From: Bacteroidota bacterium
Lineage (GTDB): Bacteria > Bacteroidota > Bacteroidia > Bacteroidales > Lentimicrobiaceae
Reading direction: 5' to 3'
DNA length: 9,131 bases
NCBI GenBank assembly: GCA_023428585.1
Contig: JAEYXG010000267.1
Location: forward strand, 1 to 9,131
The notes beneath the pieces were generated by a model that saw only the letters and a list, made by a program, of their open reading frames with translations, had not been told where the DNA came from and searched no databases. Below, piece by piece: positions 1 to 6,431 of the stretch (position 1 is its first letter; every line of letters starts with the position of its first letter). The position numbers and the translations under genes were made by a program.

Positions 1-551
1 ATACCGGCACGGATAATTTAGTGGTTATTGATGACTCTATTGTGCGGGGTACCACCCTTAAGAAAAGTATTATCAGGATCCTTGACCGGCTGGGTCCTAA
101 GAAAATTATTGTTGCTTCATCAGCGCCACAGATCAGATATCCTGATTGTTATGGTATTGATATGGCTATCCTTGGTGATTTCATTGCATTCAATGCGGCA
201 ATTGAATTGTTGCGAGAAACCAATCAGGCACATATCATCAATGAAGTTTATAGAAAATCAAAAGAACAGGAATTCCTGCCAAAGGAACAGGTAGTGAATT
301 TTGTTAAAGATATCTATCGTCCATTTACTGCCAGCCAGATATCAGCCAAAATATCTGAACTGGTAACTCCTCAGGGATGCAATGCCGAAGTACAGATTGT
401 ATACCAAACCATTGAAGCCCTGCATCAGGCAATTCCCAATAATACCGGCGACTGGTACTTTACAGGCAACTATCCCACACCAGGAGGGAACAAAGTAGTT
501 AACAGGGCATTTATAAACTATATTGAAGGACGCAACGAAAGAGCCTACTGA
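1..551 (+). CDS. purF: Amidophosphoribosyltransferase, C-terminal part (5' end outside window)
   Basis: Carries out the first committed step of de novo purine synthesis in the cytoplasm: PRPP plus glutamine gives 5-phosphoribosylamine. The frame is open from base 3, so the gene starts before the window. About 180 C-terminal residues are present. The type I phosphoribosyltransferase PRPP-binding motif VVIDDSIVRGTT is seen right at the start, followed by the family-typical PQIRYPDCYGIDM segment. The glutamine amidotransferase domain (N-terminal Cys nucleophile) must lie upstream and is not visible. The tail after the PRPP motif is somewhat longer than in E. coli or Bacillus PurF and ends in a YPTPGG-containing stretch, which I associate with the long Bacteroidota form (from memory, not checked). 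It ends at TGA 549-551 and converges with the glycan cluster, leaving only 55 bases between the stops. The gene is unrelated in function to its neighbours. Confidence 0.95.
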   Translation, partial: TGTDNLVVIDDSIVRGTTLKKSIIRILDRLGPKKIIVASSAPQIRYPDCYGIDMAILGDFIAFNAAIELLRETNQAHIINEVYRKSKEQEFLPKEQVVNFVKDIYRPFTASQISAKISELVTPQGCNAEVQIVYQTIEALHQAIPNNTGDWYFTGNYPTPGGNKVVNRAFINYIEGRNERAY

Positions 552-606
552 ACTAAAAGCTGAAAGGATGCCATTGCAGCCAATAATCAGCTAGACCAGA
601 AAATAG

Positions 607-2958
607 TTACAAGGATATTCGGTGATTATTCTTGAACAGCTCTGTAATACTTCCATTCTCTTCCTTCATGATCTTGTACACATCAGTATCCTTGGCCCGA
701 ATTAAAACATCATCAATATAAATTTTCTTTCCTGACGCATCGTTGCCTTTCAATAATACAGTAAGACTACTTGCATTATCCGGTAATTTAAAATCCATCT
801 CCACCAGTGACCAAGAGCCATTTATAACAACACTTCTGGCGGGGTTTGTAATAGAAAGCCATTCCTGATTTCCAGCAGGGTATCTAACTTCTAAAAATGT
901 CAATGAATTCAATGCATCCTGTCCATAATCACTGCCTTCATTGTACATCCAATAACTTACTACATAATCCTTGTCCTTTTTTAATTTCGACAATTCAATA
1001 TTTGTTAACAAGTTATAGTTTTTCATTTCACCATAATATGATCCTTTACCTCTATACGACAGTTCCTGAGGCATATCTTCAAAGGAATTGAAGGATATTA
1101 CAGCATTAGTATCTACAATTGAAGCAATGCTGTCAGATACAGTTATCAAGAACCCATTTACATCTTTCAAGCGGTTTTTTATTTGCTCAAAATTCCTGAT
1201 TTCTTCTGCTGATGTATTCCTGAAAAGCTCATCTTTGGAAACAGAGTATAACGAATAATCATTGTCGGAATATATTTTGATCCCTTTATCAAGGATAGCC
1301 TTCTCGTATGCAGATAGTTCATCATTACTGTAAATAATCAGGAAGGGCTTATCGCTCTTGATATCATTAAGGACTGCTTTTGAGTAAAAACCCGGAGATA
1401 ACACCTGGATTAAATTCTTGCTTTCAGGAATACTGGTATTTGTTGAGTAATTTGACATCAGTGGAATCTCTGAATGATAGGATAAAATCATTGAAAGTCT
1501 GTATATCTTGTCGGTTGCAGATTTGGTATAGTTCTCAGATCCTATGTGATAGTAGGGCAGAGGAATGATTGCCTGATATTTATTTTTGTCTGTATACTGC
1601 AGTCCTGTGGATATAGAAGCAGGAAGCTGTGTCTTATCAAACAAGTTAGGATACTGGTTTAGGTTACTACCCATTTCCTTATGATATGGAATTCCCTCCC
1701 ATATATATGATAATGGCAGTACCACTGCGATTAGCAAAAAAATAAAATGTTTCTTATTTGATTCATAAATCAGAAAGAAGAAATAAACGCTTGATACTGT
1801 AATGACATAATAAAATACCCAGGCAAACCTACCTATCCCCCTAAAGCTCTTCAATACGGGAAACCAATCGAGTAAAAATTCCATGTGCCACTTAAAAGGA
1901 TAACCCATGGATAATAATAATAGAATGAAAGATGAAAATAGTGCCGGCACAATGAATTGGCTATTGAGTAAAGGACTGTCATCAGCGAATGACTTTTTCT
2001 TAAAAAGTCTGATTACTCTGTTGATGAGGAAGAGCAGGAGTGTAAATAATGTTCCTGCACCTATATAAGCCCAACCCTCCCAGGCTTGATCGATGGAAAT
2101 GTTTTCAAAAAACGGTCTAAGTGGTGGATGATTTGGCAGAAATACAGAATAAAAAGTAGCTGTATACTCAAGGAAACCAAAAGGATCACCTGTCCGGCCA
2201 ATATGTTTATCCGTTATAGTGATAAATAGCCAGAAGATAATTATCGGTAAAAAAGTCTGAAGGGAAATATAAAGCCATTGCCAGAATTTACTATATCTGC
2301 TTCTTTCGAAGAAGATATAGTCAAATAAAAAGCAGAGGAGTATAAATGAAGAAACGATCATGCCAAGGTAGGCATGAATAAAGAACCAACCCAAGTTGTT
2401 AAAGAGAATTAATAATGACCATTTCAACTTATACCGGCTCTTGGTGAATTTTATGAATAGGTACCATGTAAGGGGAATAAAAAAGCTATAAGAGAGTGCA
2501 AGGTGCCCCGTGACCCTAAATATTTGAGGGGACAGTACAGCAATGGAAAATGCTCCTGCAGCCGAGAGAAATTTATTGACATCAAGCTGGTTGAATATCA
2601 GATAAAGAAAAATTGCCGACAACAGAATAGAGAAGATCATTAAAAAATTAATGATTCCAATAGTATAATTCTGTATAGCAGGGAATGGACCTGAAAGCCA
2701 CTGTAATGTTATAGTAAGCAATGGTTGGCAATCCAGGTACATAAAACTCTCCCCGTAAGGATAATTCATGAAATCCGACTGGATTAAAGTATTTTCTTTA
2801 ATGTGTGAAGCGTAAGTAAAGTAGTTTTTGATGGCATCTCCACTTTGGCTAAACAAGTAATTGTTAGGTTTGGTGATAACATCCCCATAAAACATCATTA
2901 GAAATAGAAATGATAAAAACAGCAACAATGTTGCTGGAATTTTTCCTGTTTTATTCAT
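607..2958 (-). CDS. Large polytopic membrane protein, probable GT-C type glycosyltransferase with C-terminal beta-sandwich
   Basis: Residues 1 to about 435 (783-residue protein) hold roughly ten hydrophobic helices, starting with one at about 8-24. Between helices 1 and 2 is an extracytoplasmic-type loop with acidic and aromatic residues, including SGDAIKNYFTY (39-49) and MNYPYGE (64-70). GT-C transferases keep their catalytic acid in this loop. Residues about 435-620 are soluble. Residues about 621-755 look like a jelly-roll carbohydrate-binding module: alternating beta strands, a Trp-rich strand near NGSWSLVEMDF, and a final KIYIDDVLIRAK strand. A 28-residue polar tail follows. The start is set at ATG 2958, which overlaps the stop of the upstream glycosyltransferase (ATGAATAA) and places a membrane helix directly after a short basic N-terminus. 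An in-frame ATG at 2994 would add 12 residues and a 44-base overlap, and is less likely. Family membership (GT-C or YfhO-like) is inferred from topology, not from a diagnostic motif. A likely role is transfer of a lipid-linked sugar at the periplasmic face; the substrate is unknown. Confidence 0.8.
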   Translation of the reverse strand: MNKTGKIPATLLLFLSFLFLMMFYGDVITKPNNYLFSQSGDAIKNYFTYASHIKENTLIQSDFMNYPYGESFMYLDCQPLLTITLQWLSGPFPAIQNYTIGIINFLMIFSILLSAIFLYLIFNQLDVNKFLSAAGAFSIAVLSPQIFRVTGHLALSYSFFIPLTWYLFIKFTKSRYKLKWSLLILFNNLGWFFIHAYLGMIVSSFILLCFLFDYIFFERSRYSKFWQWLYISLQTFLPIIIFWLFITITDKHIGRTGDPFGFLEYTATFYSVFLPNHPPLRPFFENISIDQAWEGWAYIGAGTLFTLLLFLINRVIRLFKKKSFADDSPLLNSQFIVPALFSSFILLLLSMGYPFKWHMEFLLDWFPVLKSFRGIGRFAWVFYYVITVSSVYFFFLIYESNKKHFIFLLIAVVLPLSYIWEGIPYHKEMGSNLNQYPNLFDKTQLPASISTGLQYTDKNKYQAIIPLPYYHIGSENYTKSATDKIYRLSMILSYHSEIPLMSNYSTNTSIPESKNLIQVLSPGFYSKAVLNDIKSDKPFLIIYSNDELSAYEKAILDKGIKIYSDNDYSLYSVSKDELFRNTSAEEIRNFEQIKNRLKDVNGFLITVSDSIASIVDTNAVISFNSFEDMPQELSYRGKGSYYGEMKNYNLLTNIELSKLKKDKDYVVSYWMYNEGSDYGQDALNSLTFLEVRYPAGNQEWLSITNPARSVVINGSWSLVEMDFKLPDNASSLTVLLKGNDASGKKIYIDDVLIRAKDTDVYKIMKEENGSITELFKNNHRISL

Positions 2959-3907
2959 GTTCAGATTGATTTTTACAGTTTGTTTCCTCAACAATAAAAG
3001 GTGGTCTTTTCTTTACATCCACAGAAATACGGCTTATATACTCTCCAATAATTCCGATACAGAGTAGTTGTATTCCGCCAAGGAACATAGAGCTTATCAT
3101 GAGTGATGTCCAACCGGTAACAACTTCATTTAAAATGAACTTTGAAAAGAGTGCATAGAGGATAATAAGAAAAGCGATGAATGAAAATACAAACCCCAGA
3201 AAGGTGGCAATCTGTAATGGGAAATTGGAAAATGAAGTAATCCCATCTAAAGCCAGTCGCATCATCTTTTTGAAGGTATATTTTGTTTTACCGGCTGTGC
3301 GTTCCTGGCGCTCAAATTCTACGCCAGTCTGTTTAAATCCAAGCCAGGCAATTTGCCCCCTTAGGAATTTACTGCCTTCGCCCATATTGATCAAATGGTT
3401 GGCTACCTCACGTGATATTAGTCGGAAATCACCTGTATCAACCGGAATATTAAATGAGGTAATTTTTTTTAGTAGTTTATAAAAAAGTTTTGCTGTTGCC
3501 TTTTTAAAGACTGACTCACCCAATCGATGTTTCCTTTTGGCATAAACTACTTTGTAGCCCTCAACATATTTGGTATACATTTCAGGAATCAATTCAGGCG
3601 GATCTTGCAAATCCCCATCAATTATGACAATTGCCTCCCCAGTAGAGTGGACAATACCTGCCATTACAGCATTCTGGTGCCCAAAATTTCGACTGAAACT
3701 TACAAACTTAATCCTTTCATCAAACAATGCAAATTCCTTTAGAATCTTTAACGAATCATCTACACTTCCATCATTCACAAATATCAATTCATATCCCAGT
3801 TCCATGGTATTGCATACACCTGAAAGTCTTGATATCATTTCATGAATCAAAAGAGCCTCATTATAAACCGGGACTATGATACTTAATATGGGCAGTTGTT
3901 TTTCGAT
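2951..3907 (-). CDS. Polyprenyl-phosphate glycosyltransferase, GT2 (GtrB/DPM1-like), with non-canonical start
   Basis: Transfers a sugar from a nucleotide sugar to undecaprenyl phosphate on the cytoplasmic face, making the donor for periplasmic GT-C enzymes. Visible GT2 signatures: LSIIVPVYNE (first strand), ELIFVNDGSVDDS, SFSRNFGHQNAVMAG, the metal-binding IIDGDLQDPPE, and DTGDFRLISR. Two C-terminal membrane helices follow (about 230-255 and 266-290), ending in EYISRISVDVKKRPPFIVEE, which is typical of the GtrB/ArnC/DPM1 group. The start is a problem. The frame is open back to a TAA at 3914-3916, but contains no ATG or GTG. The first ordinary candidate, TTG at 3850, lies after the conserved first strand and would delete part of the nucleotide-binding fold. 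I place the start at ATC 3907 (IEKQLPILSIIVPVYNE, where a homologue would read MEKQ...), giving 318 residues, a normal length; CTG 3895 is the alternative. The gene follows the ArnT-like gene by 13 bases and overlaps the next gene by 8 bases, so it is probably co-transcribed and translationally coupled. The sugar is unknown. Confidence 0.88.
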   Translation of the reverse strand: MEKQLPILSIIVPVYNEALLIHEMISRLSGVCNTMELGYELIFVNDGSVDDSLKILKEFALFDERIKFVSFSRNFGHQNAVMAGIVHSTGEAIVIIDGDLQDPPELIPEMYTKYVEGYKVVYAKRKHRLGESVFKKATAKLFYKLLKKITSFNIPVDTGDFRLISREVANHLINMGEGSKFLRGQIAWLGFKQTGVEFERQERTAGKTKYTFKKMMRLALDGITSFSNFPLQIATFLGFVFSFIAFLIILYALFSKFILNEVVTGWTSLMISSMFLGGIQLLCIGIIGEYISRISVDVKKRPPFIVEETNCKNQSEHE

Positions 3908-3920
3908 TTCAGGTTACTGA

Positions 3921-5411
3921 TTATTTGACTGAATTTATTTTGAGGATACTTATGTTATGATATCTGAAGTTCTCTGTAGTATTATACTTTGACTTGATTT
4001 CATCTTTGTCCTTCCCAATGGCAGTTATAATGTGGTTTCCAGGCCTAATCAATAGAGGATCAGCAATATATATTTCTATCCCTTTCTTCTGCATTCGCCT
4101 AATGTAATATTCAAGTGCTGCTTTATCACTTGAGTAATATAATTTTGTACCATCAAGGTCATGTTCACCATCAAGGGCATCCTGAAGAAAGTGGCCTATC
4201 AGTGTGAATTGTATGGCTTCAGGTACCTCTTCTGATTTGTACACTTCATTAAAAGTTTTATAATAAGGATAGCCTAGAAAAATAACAACTAAAAAAGACT
4301 GTATTAGTGCTATTTGAATTGGTTTAAATCCTGATCTGTCTTCTGTCATCTTGAGTATCATGAATACAGGTGTTGCAGCTAGTATTGATAATAATGGCAT
4401 CATCGGTGCCGTATACCATTTTAGTTTAGTTTGAGCAAGAGATATAATGACTAAATATAGAATAGTAGATAATGATATGTATTTGATAAATCGCCTGAGC
4501 ATATAATTCTTAAAAATAAACGAAGTGAAGAGTCCTAAGCATCCCAGAATGCAATAGTATCCAAATTGCTTAGTCCATAGTAAATCAACATAATAAGTTA
4601 TCTTACCGGTATGATTTTCAATAGTATTAGTAAGCCTTCCACCTAATTCATTTTTATAGACAGCTTGCAAATAACCAGGCGTTTCAGATTCTCTCAATAA
4701 ATAATATGAACCAATGAGAATAATTGTAATTAATGTATCAATGTAAACCCATTTCTGTGAGAAAAAAGTCTTGAATTTGCCTGCCAACAGAATGTAGATA
4801 AAAACAGCCGGAAGAAAAAATAGTCCTTGCACGCTCTTTGTAAAAACCGAGAAAAAAATTGTTGCAAAAAACAAATGGAGGTATTTTGATTTTCCCGTTT
4901 CTGTCCAAAGAAAAAAGAAGATTATATAGGCTGTCATAAACAGAGTAAGCAAAGCATCATAATCACCTGTTCTGGCAACATGCCCTACCAGGTGGCCTTT
5001 TGAAGTTATTAATATCAAAACGGCAACTAAACCTAACCAGTAACTCTTTAAATACCGTATAGTTAAAAACATGATTAACAGGCACGTAAGAAAGCCTGCA
5101 ATTGCTGATGGCAGCCTGTAAGCAATCTCTTCATCACCTATCAGATGGACAAAGAATACCTGACACCAGATCATCAAGGGTGGTTTGGTATTCCACATAT
5201 CAGGATTACCGTGAAAAGTTGTAACGAGGTAGTTTCCATTTTCTAACATTTCAGAAGCATTTGCTACCAACCTTGCTTCATCCCATGTACGAATAGGCAA
5301 GTCGCCCAGATGCAAAAAATATGGGAAGTAAATAATTACTAATAGGAGCAAAATTTTCCAAACCAAGCCATTCTTGATTTGGTTTTTGATTGATAGATGA
5401 GGTCCAAGCAT
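3921..5411 (-). CDS. ArnT/PMT-like membrane glycosyltransferase (GT-C, GT83-type)
   Basis: Integral membrane enzyme expected to transfer a sugar from a polyprenyl-phosphate donor to a periplasmic acceptor such as lipid A, a glycan or a protein. The 496 residues have a helix at about 17-33, then the first periplasmic loop with the acidic catalytic motif TWDEAR (42-47) and the segment NTKPPL (74-79), both characteristic of the ArnT/dolichyl-phosphate-mannose mannosyltransferase superfamily. ARTGDYDALLTLF (146-157), a second conserved acidic motif, and about ten further helices follow. The C-terminal about 100 residues are soluble (YYSSDKAALEYYIRRM and onward) and probably periplasmic, as in ArnT. 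The length is near that of ArnT (about 550). The ATG at 5411 is chosen because it gives a short cytoplasmic tail before helix 1. The GtrB-like donor synthase sits immediately downstream, 13 bases away, which fits a donor-synthase/transferase pair like ArnC-ArnT. No genes for 4-amino-arabinose synthesis are visible, so the name arnT is not justified. Confidence 0.88.
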   Translation of the reverse strand: MLGPHLSIKNQIKNGLVWKILLLLVIIYFPYFLHLGDLPIRTWDEARLVANASEMLENGNYLVTTFHGNPDMWNTKPPLMIWCQVFFVHLIGDEEIAYRLPSAIAGFLTCLLIMFLTIRYLKSYWLGLVAVLILITSKGHLVGHVARTGDYDALLTLFMTAYIIFFFLWTETGKSKYLHLFFATIFFSVFTKSVQGLFFLPAVFIYILLAGKFKTFFSQKWVYIDTLITIILIGSYYLLRESETPGYLQAVYKNELGGRLTNTIENHTGKITYYVDLLWTKQFGYYCILGCLGLFTSFIFKNYMLRRFIKYISLSTILYLVIISLAQTKLKWYTAPMMPLLSILAATPVFMILKMTEDRSGFKPIQIALIQSFLVVIFLGYPYYKTFNEVYKSEEVPEAIQFTLIGHFLQDALDGEHDLDGTKLYYSSDKAALEYYIRRMQKKGIEIYIADPLLIRPGNHIITAIGKDKDEIKSKYNTTENFRYHNISILKINSVK

Positions 5412-5472
5412 AAATATTATACTATTTATGACGATAAATTTGCCAGTAGTGGAAGTATCCGGGCAACTGTAA

Positions 5473-6321
5473 TTATTTATTAATTCTTATCCAATATGAA
5501 CCCCCGTGTTTCTCAACTCCATTAAGGTTTTGGTGATTCCAAATTGGAGAGATCAAATCAGAAAGTTCTTTGTCTTCATAAATGAAATAATTTGGTAAAA
5601 TTGTCTGATATTTTTCTGGATTTGCAATTAAATACATTGCTAATCCATACTGCTCGGAATAAAATCTATCGCACATAAATTGAGGATAGTCATAAGGCAA
5701 ATATATATCGTGAATATGCACTATCACTCCTTTCTTAAGTCTAGGCAATATCTCAAGATAAAAGACCATTGAATCAGAATTTGGCAACAGCCGATGAGAA
5801 TTGTCTACGAAAAGTATGTCATTTTCATCTAATGCATCCAATAAATTGAATTCAATATTCTCAAATGGCTCTCTAATTACTTTGTTAGCAATATTATCGA
5901 TCTCTGTCCGGGGCATAGGATCGATTGAAATAATTTCGAAATCTAAATTTTGCTCAGTCTTTGCCTTGTATGCAACTTTTGTAGAATTACCCGAACCTAT
6001 TTCAATATATTTTTTAGGTTTGAATTCTGAAATTAAAGTATAAATTCCAATCATATCAAGTCCTGGCAAATATCCATTATTCCAGCATGGTTTTTTTGGA
6101 TCTGTCTCCATGCTCGAATCTTTTATGGTCCATATTTGATCTTGATAGGACAAGGATTTGTTAATTAAAGTAATATAAGTATCACGATTTGAGTTTATTA
6201 TTTTATACAAATCATGATGTGCAGGTTTCCCATGGCCATATCTTGGTTTAAAATCAACCTTATATTCAAGAAACAAACTCTGAAATTTTGGGCTTAAGAA
6301 TCTGTATAGCTGTTTTATCAT
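5473..6321 (-). CDS. SAM-dependent class I methyltransferase (Methyltransf_24-like)
   Basis: Probable cytoplasmic SAM-dependent methyltransferase of 282 residues. The Rossmann core is clear: glycine-rich motif I KKYIEIGSGNSTK (103-115), the acidic end of strand 2 in EIISIDPMPR (129-138), ILFVDNSHR (169-177), and VIVHIHDIYLPYDYP (199-213), whose His and Asp residues resemble those of the Methyltransf_24 group common in polysaccharide clusters. About 85 N-terminal residues of unclear fold precede the core. The C-terminus ends in GGSYWIRINK, as in related proteins. A sugar or glycan substrate is inferred only from context. The gene is separated by 110 bases from the gene upstream and 61 bases from the gene downstream, while its neighbours are tightly packed. 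Seven sampled 60-base lines inside it average about 32% GC, against roughly 37-42% in most sampled lines of neighbouring genes. Together these suggest a separately acquired, possibly separately transcribed gene. ATG 6321 is the obvious start. Confidence 0.85.
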   Translation of the reverse strand: MIKQLYRFLSPKFQSLFLEYKVDFKPRYGHGKPAHHDLYKIINSNRDTYITLINKSLSYQDQIWTIKDSSMETDPKKPCWNNGYLPGLDMIGIYTLISEFKPKKYIEIGSGNSTKVAYKAKTEQNLDFEIISIDPMPRTEIDNIANKVIREPFENIEFNLLDALDENDILFVDNSHRLLPNSDSMVFYLEILPRLKKGVIVHIHDIYLPYDYPQFMCDRFYSEQYGLAMYLIANPEKYQTILPNYFIYEDKELSDLISPIWNHQNLNGVEKHGGSYWIRINK

Positions 6322-6341
6322 ATTTTATATTTTGATTTTTG

Positions 6342-6370
6342 CAATGTTATATTTGCTCTTCGATTGCCAA
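6342..6370 (-). promoter_or_regulatory. Possible Bacteroidota-type promoter of the methyltransferase gene
   Basis: Read on the minus strand, TTG (6370-6368) is followed after 18 bases by TAACATTG (6349-6342). This matches the Bacteroidota -7 consensus TAnnTTTG at all but one of its fixed positions, and the spacing is near that expected from the -33 TTTG box. The element ends 20 bases before ATG 6321, giving a short leader. It lies in the widest gene-free gap of the cluster (6322-6431), where an extra promoter would be most plausible. In AT-rich DNA such matches occur by chance, so this is only a candidate. Confidence 0.3.
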
Positions 6371-6431
6371 CTTAAATGTATGACAATTAAAAGATGCTAC
6401 ACCCTAATTCAGTTGTTTTTTCTACAGTAAT

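Noticed and set aside
28..294. Second plus-strand frame inside purF
   Set aside because: It overlaps the conserved PurF frame in another phase, is rich in Leu/Cys/Arg runs, and matches no known protein pattern.
552..606. Inverted repeat AGCTGA (558-563) / TCAGCT (587-592) between the converging stops, as a possible two-way terminator
   Set aside because: The stem is only 6 bp with a 23-base loop and no T-run on either side. The position is right for a terminator but the structure is too weak to call.
3177..3845. Plus-strand open frames (3177-3482, 3527-3742, 3570-3845) opposite the GtrB-like gene
   Set aside because: They are antisense to a clearly coding frame with conserved GT2 motifs and show no recognisable protein features.
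5412..5425. TATAAT-like sequence right before the ArnT-like start
   Set aside because: It sits only about 5 bases from the ATG, has no partner -35/-33 element at proper spacing, and AT-rich DNA gives such matches freely.
5440..5466. Inverted repeat TTGCC (5440-5444) / GGCAA (5462-5466) just after the Methyltransf_24-like gene
   Set aside because: A 5-bp stem with a 17-base loop and no following T-tract is within chance expectation for this composition.
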